A model generated the notes under the pieces. The model ran no database searches. It saw only the letters and a list, made by a program, of their open reading frames with translations, and was not told the origin of the DNA. 40,218 bases of DNA from contig JAGLWU010000010.1 of the NCBI GenBank assembly GCA_023133275.1, forward strand, positions 1 through 40,218, written 5' to 3'. Numbering within the stretch: position 1 is the first letter of the stretch; each line of letters starts with the position of its first letter. Positions 25,604 to 33,691 of the stretch are shown piece by piece. The DNA comes from Candidatus Moraniibacteriota bacterium. GTDB lineage: Bacteria; Patescibacteriota; Minisyncoccia; Moranbacterales; GCA-2747515. A program made the translations under genes and the position numbers.

Positions 25604-26605
25604 ATGAAATCAGTTATAGTAAGTTTGTTGGTTGTGTTTTTATCATTAAATACAGCTTTCTCGGAATGTGTTGATGTTATTGTCATAAAACCAGTAGGAG
25701 CTATTGGAAATAGCAATGATGCGGGAGGGGTTAATTACCCTGATCAAGGCTACGAAGACTTCACAACCTACAAGCACCGAGTCTCAATGAAGCACGTCAA
25801 AGCTTCAATTCATGATAGAGATAAATACAGAAAAAAGCTGACTTTTCTCTACGATCAAGAAATCCCAAATATCGATCTCGAAGCTAAGGTGAGAAATAAA
25901 TATAATACACCAATTGAGGATGTATATATTGATTACTATTATTCACCAAATAAATGGTTTTCCAAAAATCATGACAAACTACTCGGAACCGATAAGATCA
26001 GTAAGATTAAAGGAAAGAAGAGCGTGGAAAAACATCTAAGAGAAATAGACATTTCCAGTCTTGAAATAGGAAATCACTATTTTTTCATAGATATCAGATA
26101 CACAGGAGGTCATAACATTAGTAGTCGCAACGACAAAACTGAGTTTGTCAAAATCTCTATAATCGGAGAGATCGAACCCGAAATCCCATCTATAGAGCCA
26201 GATTCAGACGGATCATTTCCAGTTTATAGATATGAAGATTTAGACTATGGTAACATACGATACAGTCTGAATTACATATCAAATCACGTAGCTTGGAATG
26301 CGTTCGCAGAACAGCAATTGGACACAACTCCAGTTTATGAACTTTGGTCAGGTTATCATTTCTTCTACGTTACAGGAGAAGAGGTACGTCAAGAACTGAT
26401 GAATGACAGAGGTTGGGAATATTTAGGTATAGCATTTTACGTGTATGATCAACTCTACTCAGGAACCATGCCAGTTTACAGAATCTACGATAATGATACT
26501 GGCGAACATCTCTACACTGCTGATGATCAAGAAAAAGATCAATGGATGAGCGTTGGAGATAAGAGAGTTGATGGTCCAGGTTTTTGGGTTCCAATTCAAC
26601 CTTAA
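25604..26605 (+). CDS. Secreted protein with C-terminal DUF5648-type domain
   Basis: A 333-residue exported protein with a signal peptide (1-20, ending AFS). The middle (about 55-190) is beta-rich (VRNKYNTPIEDVYIDYYYSP, IDISSLEIGNHYFFIDIRYTGGH) and looks like an Ig-like or CARDB-type fold. The C-terminal 130 residues contain paired FPVYRYED and MPVYRIYDNDTGEHLYTADDQEKDQW segments typical of DUF5648, a repeat found in secreted proteins of several phyla and often linked to cell-wall hydrolases. A strong Shine-Dalgarno AGGGGG lies 7 bases before the ATG. Codon use is richer in C and more balanced than in neighbouring genes, hinting at transfer. It is probably cotranscribed with the M23 peptidase and could target it. 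Confidence 0.8.
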   Translation: MKSVIVSLLVVFLSLNTAFSECVDVIVIKPVGAIGNSNDAGGVNYPDQGYEDFTTYKHRVSMKHVKASIHDRDKYRKKLTFLYDQEIPNIDLEAKVRNKYNTPIEDVYIDYYYSPNKWFSKNHDKLLGTDKISKIKGKKSVEKHLREIDISSLEIGNHYFFIDIRYTGGHNISSRNDKTEFVKISIIGEIEPEIPSIEPDSDGSFPVYRYEDLDYGNIRYSLNYISNHVAWNAFAEQQLDTTPVYELWSGYHFFYVTGEEVRQELMNDRGWEYLGIAFYVYDQLYSGTMPVYRIYDNDTGEHLYTADDQEKDQWMSVGDKRVDGPGFWVPIQP

Positions 26606-26683
26606 ATATTTTCTCTTGATATATATATATATATCTTACAAGATAATTCTTGAAGATAGATATATGGATATCAATTGAAATTT

Positions 26684-26737
26684 ACTCCCCGACTTTTATT
26701 TTTTTATTTAAAATAAAAGTATGGGGAGTTTTTTTAT
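26684..26737 (+). terminator. Terminator after the M23/DUF5648 pair
   Basis: ACTCCCC pairs with GGGGAGT, and the inner ACTTTTATTT with AAATAAAAGT, forming a long stem followed by TTTTTTT. It lies 79 bases after the DUF5648 gene stop. A (AT)n palindrome at 26620-26637 lies between. Confidence 0.85.
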
Positions 26738-26749
26738 TTTTATGTATCA

Positions 26750-26768
26750 AAGCCCGTGCGGCGAGCAC
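26750..26768 (+). repeat. Conserved GC-rich intergenic motif, copy 3 (upstream of secA)
   Basis: AAGCCCGTGCGGCGAGCAC, preceded by ATGTATCA as in copy 4. It lies after a terminator and 21 bases before the secA -35, so it is outside the upstream transcript's expected end. Confidence 0.9.
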
Positions 26769-26789
26769 AATTATTTTTTTGAAAAAACT

Positions 26790-26818
26790 TTGACTACCCA
26801 CTTTCTATCTGATAAACT
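26790..26818 (+). promoter_or_regulatory. secA promoter
   Basis: TTGACT, 17 bases, TAAACT with TGA before the -10. The predicted start is near 26825, about 35 bases before the ATG. Confidence 0.7.
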
Positions 26819-26859
26819 GAAGAAAGTTATATTTTTAAATTATTTTAATAAACAAAACA

Positions 26860-29514
26860 ATGTCCATATTCACAAAACTGTTCGGATCAAATGAAAGTCA
26901 AATAAAAAAGTATAATCCAATCGTAGAACAAATAAATTCACTCGAAAGTCAAATAAAAAAACTAACCGATGAAGAAATAAAAGAAAAAACAAAATCTTTT
27001 CAAAAAACAATTCAAAGCGAGGAAAAAACTTTGGATGAAATTTTACCAGAAGCCTTTGCTTTAACTCGGGAAGCGGCTCGACGAACATTGGGCGAGTGGG
27101 CACACAACACTCAATTGATTGGTGGAATGATTTTACATGAAGGAAAAATTACAGAAATGAAAACTGGTGAAGGTAAAACTTTAACTTCAGTTTTTCCAAT
27201 TTATCTTAATGCTTTGACTGGAAAAGGAACTCATTTAGTAACAGTTAACGATTATTTAGCAAAACGTGATTGCAACTGGATGGGCGTAGTTTACGAGAAA
27301 TTAGGTTTACAAGTAGCGTGCATCACTCACGAAGGTGGATTTCTTTACGAGGCGAATACGGTTGATCGGGATGAGGTGGATATTGAAATGGAAAATTTGA
27401 AAGCAGTTACAAAAAAAGAGGCTTATAATTCTGACATTACTTATGGAACGAATAATGAATTTGGCTTTGATTATTTACGGGATAATATGGCACAGTCTGA
27501 GGAACGATTGTCTCAACGGGAATTACATTTTGCAATAGTAGATGAGGTGGATTCAATTCTTATCGATGAGGCACGGACACCTTTGATTATTTCTGCACCA
27601 GACAGTGAATCGACTAAACTTTATGAAAAATTTGCTCAAATTGTTCCAAATCTTCAAATAGAAAAAGATTTTAATGTTGATGAAAAAACTAGAAATGCAA
27701 CTTTAACAGACGATGGAATTCAGAAAGTGGAAAAACTTTTAGGTGTGGGAAATATTTACGAAGAAGGGAAAGTTCAATATGTTCATCATTTAGAGCAATC
27801 TTTGAAAGCACATGCCCTTTTTACGAAAGACAAGGATTATATGGTTAAAAATGGTGAGGTTATGATTATTGATGAATTTACTGGTCGGGCGATGGAAGGA
27901 CGGCGTTATTCAGACGGTCTTCATCAAGCAATTGAAGCAAAGGAAAAAGTGGCGGTTCAGCGTGAATCAAAAACTTTAGCGACGATTACTTTTCAGAATT
28001 ATTTTCGAATGTACGATAAGTTGGCGGGTATGACGGGGACAGCGGTAACGAGTGCGGAAGAATTTAAGAAAGTTTATGAATTGGATGTTATCATTGTGCC
28101 GACAAATAAAGAAATGACTAGAAAAGATTTAGCGGATGTTGTTTATAAAAATGAAAAGGGAAAATTTAAAGCAATTGTGGAAAAAATTAAAGAGTTGCAT
28201 GAAGTGGGACAACCTGTTTTAGTGGGTACGGTAGCGATTGAAAAATCTGAGTTACTGAGCAATATGTTGAAAAAAGCAAAAATTTCTCACAGTGTTTTGA
28301 ATGCTAAATTTCATGAAAAAGAAGCTCAAATTATTGCTAATGCAGGTTTGAAAGGATCTGTTACAATTGCGACAAATATGGCGGGACGTGGTACGGATAT
28401 TAAATTAGGAGAAGGAGTGCGAGAAGTTGGCGGGCTTTACATTATCGGAACTGAGCGTCATGATGCTCGGCGAATTGATAATCAGTTACGAGGGCGTTCT
28501 GGACGACAAGGTGATGCTGGGACAACTCAGTTTTATATTTCTCTTGAAGATGAATTGATGCGACGTTTTGGCGGTGATCGTTTGAAAGGGATTATGGAGA
28601 AGATTGGTTTTGATGAGGATCAACCGATTGAAAATAAAATTATTTCTAAACAAATTGAAGGAGCTCAGTCGAAAATTGAAGGCTTTAATTTTGACGCACG
28701 TAAACATGTTTTAGATTACGATGATGTTGTTAATAAGCAAAGGGAGGTTATTTATAATCGACGGCGAAATATTCTAGAAAAATTAGATTCCAAAGAAGAG
28801 ATTTTAAAAATGTTTAATGAGGAAGTGGATGAAATTGTAACTGCTTATACAAATTTGGATAGACATAAATGGAGTGATTCTGAAATTATTAAAGAAGTGA
28901 AGGCAATTGCTCCTATTTCTGATGGATCTACAGAAAGTTTGAAAAAAATATTTGACGATGAAAGCAGGAATGATAGCGAAGTTATTGAAGAAGTAAAAGA
29001 ATTTTTAACGAAAGAATTACAGACTACTCACATTAAAAAAGAAACGGAAAATGGTGAGAATGCGATGCGAGTGATTGAGCGTTCAATTTTGATGCAGACG
29101 ATTGATCAACATTGGATGAATCATTTGGATGCGATTGATCATATGCGACAGGGAATTGGTTTGCGGGGTTACGGTCAGCAAGATCCTTTGATTGAATATA
29201 AAAAAGAGGCGTTCGGCATGTTTAACCAACTTTTGGGAAATGTTCGAAATACGGTTTTGCATACGGTTTTTCGGGCAACTGTTGTGAGTAATCAGGATTC
29301 AAGTGCAGTTTCTGAGTTGGCACGGAATATGAATTTTTCTGGAGCGGAGAGTAATCCTGAACAGTTTGCTCAAGTAGCGGAAATGGAAAATCGACAAATG
29401 AATGCGAATATGTCAAAAATTGAAAAACCTGTTCAATCTGAAAAGACTGTTGGGCGGAATGACCCTTGTTCTTGTGGGAGTGGGAAGAAGTATAAAAAGT
29501 GTTGCGGGCGGTAG
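26860..29514 (+). CDS. secA: Protein translocase ATPase SecA
   Basis: An 884-residue motor that drives unfolded preproteins through SecYEG. NBD1 has Walker A TGEGKT (in ITEMKTGEGKTLTS) and the DEVDSILIDEARTPL Walker B region. The preprotein cross-linking domain follows (about 225-370). NBD2 carries ATNMAGRGTDI and the GTERHDARRIDNQLRGRSGRQGD signature. Scaffold and wing domains include RHVLDYDDVVNKQR-like and DQHWMNHLDAIDHMRQGI motifs. The C terminus ends in a SEC-C zinc motif, CSCGSGKKYKKCC. Length is typical. It would export the lipoproteins, peptidase and surface proteins in this window. It has its own promoter and motif copy 3. Confidence 0.97.
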   Translation: MSIFTKLFGSNESQIKKYNPIVEQINSLESQIKKLTDEEIKEKTKSFQKTIQSEEKTLDEILPEAFALTREAARRTLGEWAHNTQLIGGMILHEGKITEMKTGEGKTLTSVFPIYLNALTGKGTHLVTVNDYLAKRDCNWMGVVYEKLGLQVACITHEGGFLYEANTVDRDEVDIEMENLKAVTKKEAYNSDITYGTNNEFGFDYLRDNMAQSEERLSQRELHFAIVDEVDSILIDEARTPLIISAPDSESTKLYEKFAQIVPNLQIEKDFNVDEKTRNATLTDDGIQKVEKLLGVGNIYEEGKVQYVHHLEQSLKAHALFTKDKDYMVKNGEVMIIDEFTGRAMEGRRYSDGLHQAIEAKEKVAVQRESKTLATITFQNYFRMYDKLAGMTGTAVTSAEEFKKVYELDVIIVPTNKEMTRKDLADVVYKNEKGKFKAIVEKIKELHEVGQPVLVGTVAIEKSELLSNMLKKAKISHSVLNAKFHEKEAQIIANAGLKGSVTIATNMAGRGTDIKLGEGVREVGGLYIIGTERHDARRIDNQLRGRSGRQGDAGTTQFYISLEDELMRRFGGDRLKGIMEKIGFDEDQPIENKIISKQIEGAQSKIEGFNFDARKHVLDYDDVVNKQREVIYNRRRNILEKLDSKEEILKMFNEEVDEIVTAYTNLDRHKWSDSEIIKEVKAIAPISDGSTESLKKIFDDESRNDSEVIEEVKEFLTKELQTTHIKKETENGENAMRVIERSILMQTIDQHWMNHLDAIDHMRQGIGLRGYGQQDPLIEYKKEAFGMFNQLLGNVRNTVLHTVFRATVVSNQDSSAVSELARNMNFSGAESNPEQFAQVAEMENRQMNANMSKIEKPVQSEKTVGRNDPCSCGSGKKYKKCCGR

Positions 29515-29546
29515 ATGTTTAAATATTATTTGGATAACATATTTAT

Positions 29547-30200
29547 ATGAAAAAATCTACAAAAAAGTTAAAGAAAATTCCAGTTAAAGAAGTAGTAAAT
29601 AAAGTTTCTGTAGAATTAGCAGAAATTATAACGGTTAAAAATGATCTTGAGTTTTCAAAAACATCTTGTCAAATAATTTTATTAAATTCACATGATGGTC
29701 AATATGAAACAGTTGATATAGCTCTTTGGAACAGTGCGATCATTTCATTTTTTCGCTGTTTTGGTGGGGGAAAGAGGGGTTATAAGTTGGATAAAAAAAT
29801 TTTCGAAAACTTGCCTGGTGAGCCTATGAATTTTTATGATTTTTTAAAAAATTTACGAGATAAACATTTAGCACATCCAGTTAATATTTTTGAAGAAGTT
29901 AAAATAGGTGTAATATTTTCGGATGACTATAAAGAACTTCTAGGGATAAGTAATTTCTTCATAAAAAGATTACTTGAGACACCAGAAACTATTAAGCAAT
30001 TTATTGGTTTTATAAATGTAGCTTTAAAAGAGGTGAATTTTGAATTAGAAATAAAGAATATTCAGTTAGTTAATGTAGTTAAAAAAGAAAGTGCTATAAA
30101 TATATCAAAATGGGAAAATTTGAAATACGTAGTACCTGACTCTTTGAAGGCATCAGAGAAAAACCGAGTCGGAAGTAAAGAACCTAGATTTAAAAAATAA
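29547..30200 (+). CDS. HEPN-like helical protein of unknown function
   Basis: A 217-residue mostly helical protein. The segment FYDFLKNLRDKHLAHPVN (about 100-117) has an Arg followed by His in an RDKHLAH arrangement. This resembles the R-x4-6-H motif of HEPN RNases, found in many defence and toxin-antitoxin proteins. A preceding SFFRCFGGGKRGYK segment is also typical of uncharacterised HEPN-like families. No partner nucleotidyltransferase or antitoxin is adjacent. It lies alone between secA and a terminator, 32 bases after secA, without a Shine-Dalgarno. The HEPN call rests on one short motif. Confidence 0.5.
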   Translation: MKKSTKKLKKIPVKEVVNKVSVELAEIITVKNDLEFSKTSCQIILLNSHDGQYETVDIALWNSAIISFFRCFGGGKRGYKLDKKIFENLPGEPMNFYDFLKNLRDKHLAHPVNIFEEVKIGVIFSDDYKELLGISNFFIKRLLETPETIKQFIGFINVALKEVNFELEIKNIQLVNVVKKESAINISKWENLKYVVPDSLKASEKNRVGSKEPRFKK

Positions 30201-30238
30201 ATATTTGTAAAATTATCAGTTGCATAATCAAAAAAATT

Positions 30239-30266
30239 AGACTATCCTTAAAGATAGTCTTTTTTA
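30239..30266 (+). terminator. Terminator after the HEPN-like gene
   Basis: AGACTATC pairs with GATAGTCT around CTTAAA, followed by TTTTTT. It lies 38 bases after the stop and separates the secA transcript from dxs. Confidence 0.88.
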
Positions 30267-30308
30267 AATTATTCAAAAAAGACAAAAATTAACAATTTAT
30301 ACAAAAAC

Positions 30309-32150
30309 ATGAAATACCCAATATTAGACAAAGTAAATTACCCAAAAGATTTAAGAAAATTACCAGTCGAAGAATTAGAAATTTTAAGTGCAGAAATTCG
30401 TCAATTCCTAATCCAATGCGTTTCCAAAACAGGAGGACACTTCGGTTCAAATTTAGGAGTAGTCGAATTAACAGTCGCTTTACATTACGTTTTCAATACA
30501 CCAAAAGATTTACTCGTCTGGGACGTTGGACATCAAACTTACCCACATAAAATTTTAACAGGACGAAAAAATCAACTTTGCACCATTCGACAAAAAGACG
30601 GGCTAGCACCTTTTCCAAAAAGAACAGAAAGTGAATACGACACTTTAGGCGTTGGACATTCCAGTACCTCAATCAGTGCAGCGGTGGGAATGAGTATTGC
30701 AAATAAAGATAAAAAAAATCCTCCGCAGACAGTGGTAGTGATTGGCGATGGAGCATTGGGTGGAGGAATGGTTTTTGAGGCGATGAATCACGCAGGCGAT
30801 GTCGGTACGGATATGTTGATTATTCTCAATGATAATAAAATGTCAATTTCACCAAATGTTGGAGCGATCGACAAATATTTAACACGACTTATTTCTTCAC
30901 AAAAATATTTAAAAATTCGTCGAAAAGGTAAAAAAATTCTTTCTCAATCTTCCTCTAGAATTCACAAACTTGTTCAGCGGGCGGAAAAGTACGCCAAAGG
31001 AATGATTACTCCCGGAACTTTATTTGAAGAATTAGGCTTTGGGTATTACGGTCCGATTGATGGTCATGATACAAAAATGTTAGTCAAAGTTTTAAGTAAT
31101 CTTAAAAAAGTGAAAGGTCCAAAATTATTGCACATAGTTACTCAAAAAGGTAAAGGTTGTGAATTTGCAGAAAGCGATGATTTTTCTCTTCATGCCGTTG
31201 CTCCATTTGATCCAAAAACAGGTAAATCTTTGAAAAAAAGTAGTTCAAAAACTTTTACAGATGTGTTCTCTCAGTGGATTATTAAAACAGCAGAAAAAGA
31301 TGAAAAACTTCATGCAATTACGCCAGCGATGTGTTCAGGATCTGGTTTAACAAATTTTCAAAAAGAATTTCCTGAGCGGTTTCATGATGTAGGAATTGCG
31401 GAACAACATGCAGTAACTTTTTCAGCAGGATTGGCTTGTCAGAGCAAAAAACCAGTAGTTGCGATTTATTCGTCTTTTTTGCAACGAGCGTATGATCAGT
31501 TAATTCATGATGTGGCGATTCAAAATTTGAATGTTCTTTTTGCAGTGGATCGAGCGGGGTTGGTTGGTCCAGATGGGGCGACACATGCGGGAAGTTTTGA
31601 TATGGCGTTTGCACGAAATATTCCTAATTTAACAATTCTTGCTCCAACGACAGCAGAAGAATGTGAAGCGATGTTGGATTGGGGCTATGAGTATGAAGGT
31701 CCAGTTATCGTTCGTTATCCTCGTGATAAAGTAATTTCTAGTAAAAAAGATAATTTTCAAGAAATTAAATTAGGGAAATCTGAAATTATCAGAAAAGGTA
31801 AAAAAATAGTTATTTTAACGTTCGGTACAGTTTTGAATAATTGTGTATCTTTGGCGGAAAAGTTAAATGCGACTTTGGTGAATATGCGTTTTGTGAAGCC
31901 GTTGGATAAAGAAATGATTCGAGGATTGGCTAAAAATCATAAAACTTTTTTGACGGTTGAAGAGGGAGCTGTTTTGGGCGGGGTGGGAAGTGCGGTTGGT
32001 GAATTTGTAGCACAGGAAAATTTGAATGTTACGGTAAAAAATATTGGTTTGCCAGATAAATTTTTACAACACGGAAGTCGGGAGGAATTATTGGTTGAAG
32101 CGGGATTGGATGAAAGGAGTATTAAAAATGTTTTGAAAAGTTTAGTTTGA
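30309..32150 (+). CDS. dxs: 1-deoxy-D-xylulose-5-phosphate synthase
   Basis: A 613-residue thiamine diphosphate enzyme that condenses pyruvate with glyceraldehyde 3-phosphate, the first step of the MEP isoprenoid pathway. Signatures: TGGHFGSNLGVVELTVALHY (41-60, with His44), the ThDP/Mg motif GDGALGGG (146-153) continuing to Asn in MLIILNDNKMSISPNVG, the GFGYYGPIDGHD loop, and in the pyrimidine domain DVGIAEQHAV with the catalytic Glu. Length is near the usual 620. It shows the strong internal C-to-G composition shift. No other MEP genes are in the window. The stop is TGA, confirming the standard code. Confidence 0.96.
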   Translation: MKYPILDKVNYPKDLRKLPVEELEILSAEIRQFLIQCVSKTGGHFGSNLGVVELTVALHYVFNTPKDLLVWDVGHQTYPHKILTGRKNQLCTIRQKDGLAPFPKRTESEYDTLGVGHSSTSISAAVGMSIANKDKKNPPQTVVVIGDGALGGGMVFEAMNHAGDVGTDMLIILNDNKMSISPNVGAIDKYLTRLISSQKYLKIRRKGKKILSQSSSRIHKLVQRAEKYAKGMITPGTLFEELGFGYYGPIDGHDTKMLVKVLSNLKKVKGPKLLHIVTQKGKGCEFAESDDFSLHAVAPFDPKTGKSLKKSSSKTFTDVFSQWIIKTAEKDEKLHAITPAMCSGSGLTNFQKEFPERFHDVGIAEQHAVTFSAGLACQSKKPVVAIYSSFLQRAYDQLIHDVAIQNLNVLFAVDRAGLVGPDGATHAGSFDMAFARNIPNLTILAPTTAEECEAMLDWGYEYEGPVIVRYPRDKVISSKKDNFQEIKLGKSEIIRKGKKIVILTFGTVLNNCVSLAEKLNATLVNMRFVKPLDKEMIRGLAKNHKTFLTVEEGAVLGGVGSAVGEFVAQENLNVTVKNIGLPDKFLQHGSREELLVEAGLDERSIKNVLKSLV

Positions 32151-32157
32151 TTTTTTG

Positions 32158-32166
32158 TGTTATAAT
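32158..32166 (+). promoter_or_regulatory. Extended -10 promoter of the gene at 32192
   Basis: TGTTATAAT preceded by TTTTTTG, 10 bases after dxs ends. The T tract and -10 match those upstream of the lipoprotein at 3252 over about 16 bases. The predicted start is near 32173. Confidence 0.6.
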
Positions 32167-32191
32167 TAACGTAAAATAGTAAAATAAGTAT

Positions 32192-32665
32192 ATGGAAAGT
32201 AATAATTTGTTAACTGATAAAGTCCAAAATAATAAAAAAGAAATTAAAAATTTTCAAAAGATTATAATTATATTTGGAATAATTAGTTTATTAATTGTCG
32301 TAAATTTAGTATACACTAATTCTTCTATTTCAATATTGAGTAGAATAGAAAGTGAATCAAATATAGATTTTCCTGATAGTTCGAATATAATTGATTTTGA
32401 TAAAAAACCACCCATAGATCCTATAATAATAGCAAAAATATCAATATCAGAATCATCAGTTGAAAAAATGAAAGAAGATATAGAATCAAAAACTGAATAT
32501 AGCGGTTCTGTTAGTGGGGCATTATCAGAGTCGATGAGTTGGTGGACGCCTAATCAAGTTATTGTTGAAAAAACATATTGGTCAAGTGAACACATACTTG
32601 TACACGTTATTTTATCAAAACAAAATAATGAATATTTTGTTTATATAGAATGCTCTGTTTTTTAG
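32192..32665 (+). CDS. Single-pass membrane protein of unknown function
   Basis: A 157-residue protein with one hydrophobic segment (about 23-44, IIIIFGIISLLIVVNLVYT) after a basic N terminus, so the C-terminal 110 residues should be outside. The exported part is polar and rich in Ser and Glu, with a short Trp-containing region (SMSWWTPNQVIVEKTYWS). I recognise no family. It has an extended -10 promoter and is followed 22 bases later by def. Confidence 0.65.
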   Translation: MESNNLLTDKVQNNKKEIKNFQKIIIIFGIISLLIVVNLVYTNSSISILSRIESESNIDFPDSSNIIDFDKKPPIDPIIIAKISISESSVEKMKEDIESKTEYSGSVSGALSESMSWWTPNQVIVEKTYWSSEHILVHVILSKQNNEYFVYIECSVF

Positions 32666-32687
32666 AATGAAACCTTTTTAAAATTAT

Positions 32688-33224
32688 ATGATTATAAAAA
32701 ATTTAATTCAAGTGGGAAATCCTTTATTAAAACAAAAAAGCAAAATTGTTAAAAATATAAATTCAAAAGAGACACAAAAAATAATTAAAAATTTAATTGA
32801 TTCATTAAATTATCATGAATTAGTAGGATTAGCTTCTTCTCAAATTGGAGAAAAATCAAGAATATTCGTTACAAAAATTGACAAAACACCAAACAGAAAT
32901 CCTGATGAAATTGACAAGCTGAGAATTTATATTAATCCAAAAATAATTTGGAGTTCTAAAAAGGAAATTATTATTTATGAAGGTTGTGGCAGTGTCGCTT
33001 ATGCGAAATTTTTTGCACCAGTTAAAAGACCGGAAAAAATAATCATTGAAGCGACTGATGAAAAAGGTGATAAATTTAATTTGAAAGTTGAGGGACTTTT
33101 AAGTCGAGTGATTCAACATGAATACGATCATCTTGAAGGAATAGAGTTTACAGAAAAAATTACTGATATGAAAAAAATAATGAGTTCAGGAGAGTATAGA
33201 AAAATGATTTTTGCAAAAAGTTAA
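32688..33224 (+). CDS. def: Peptide deformylase
   Basis: A 178-residue metalloenzyme that removes the formyl group from new N-terminal methionines. The three family motifs are present with small changes: GLASSQIG (47-54; usually GLAAPQIG), EGCGSV (98-103; usually EGCLSV, Cys100 metal ligand), and QHEYDHLEG (143-151; His144 and His148 ligands, Glu145 catalytic). All metal ligands and the catalytic Glu are intact, so it should be active, although the substitutions place it among divergent deformylases. It precedes GC-rich motif copy 4 and the ATP synthase promoter. Confidence 0.93.
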   Translation: MIIKNLIQVGNPLLKQKSKIVKNINSKETQKIIKNLIDSLNYHELVGLASSQIGEKSRIFVTKIDKTPNRNPDEIDKLRIYINPKIIWSSKKEIIIYEGCGSVAYAKFFAPVKRPEKIIIEATDEKGDKFNLKVEGLLSRVIQHEYDHLEGIEFTEKITDMKKIMSSGEYRKMIFAKS

Positions 33225-33276
33225 TTTAAAATTATTTAAATTTAATTTTAAATCCAATTTTAATTCAATGTATCAA

Positions 33277-33295
33277 AAGCCCGTGCGGCGAGCAC
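33277..33295 (+). repeat. Conserved GC-rich intergenic motif, copy 4 (upstream of the ATP synthase operon)
   Basis: AAGCCCGTGCGGCGAGCAC, preceded by ATGTATCA as in copy 3 and followed by AGAAAAAA. Because A and not T follows here, a terminator role cannot explain all copies. It ends 25 bases before the operon's -35. Confidence 0.9.
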
Positions 33296-33320
33296 AGAAA
33301 AAATCTAAAATTACAAAAAT

Positions 33321-33349
33321 TTGACAGTTGAAAATTATTCATATAAAAT
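33321..33349 (+). promoter_or_regulatory. ATP synthase operon promoter
   Basis: TTGACA (perfect -35), 17 bases, TAAAAT. The predicted start is near 33356, about 12 bases before the first gene. Confidence 0.75.
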
Positions 33350-33367
33350 ATTAATGTAAAGTAAAAT

Positions 33368-33640
33368 ATGAAAAAAGATAAAAATAATCGAGAAGAAAGT
33401 TTGAGAGATATTGTGAAAGGTTCCGCTATTTATACGGGCGTTTCTATTTTAACACCAATGATTTTCTTTGGCGGAATCGGTTTGTTTCTCGATAAACATT
33501 TTCAAAAAAAACCATTGTTTATACTTATCTTTATCGGAATAGCATTTATCATTACCAATATTTTACTTTTCAAGAAAACGAGGATGCTTACAAAAAAAAT
33601 GGAGCAATACTCAGATGAAATTAAAAAAGAAAGTTTGTAA
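33368..33640 (+). CDS. AtpZ/AtpI-like ATP synthase accessory protein
   Basis: A 90-residue protein with two membrane helices (about 26-44, with FGGIGLFLDKHF between, and 49-67) and charged ends. The G-G-x-G-x-x-x-D pattern leaving the first helix fits the AtpI/AtpZ (F0F1-ATPase subunit I) family, which assists c-ring assembly and may import Mg2+ or Ca2+. Its position as first gene of the atp operon, 51 bases before atpB, supports this. Confidence 0.8.
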   Translation: MKKDKNNREESLRDIVKGSAIYTGVSILTPMIFFGGIGLFLDKHFQKKPLFILIFIGIAFIITNILLFKKTRMLTKKMEQYSDEIKKESL

Positions 33641-33691
33641 AAGAAATTTGAGTGCCTCGTGCATTCAGTTTTTATTTTTATTTAAATTCAA

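Noticed and set aside
4221-33295. The GC-rich motif as a plain rho-independent terminator
   Set aside because: The internal stem is only 4 bp, T runs directly follow only two of four copies, and copy 3 comes after a separate strong terminator.
4219-33295. The GC-rich motif as a methylation target of the local R-M system, since it contains GCGGC (a GCSGC site)
   Set aside because: GCSGC also occurs inside several genes here (for example in proS, trmD and the P-type ATPase), so the motif is not specially linked to it, and the real recognition site is unknown.
16282-33295. A CRISPR array built on the repeated motif
   Set aside because: Copies are 6-12 kb apart with genes between them; there are no spacers of regular length and no cas genes.
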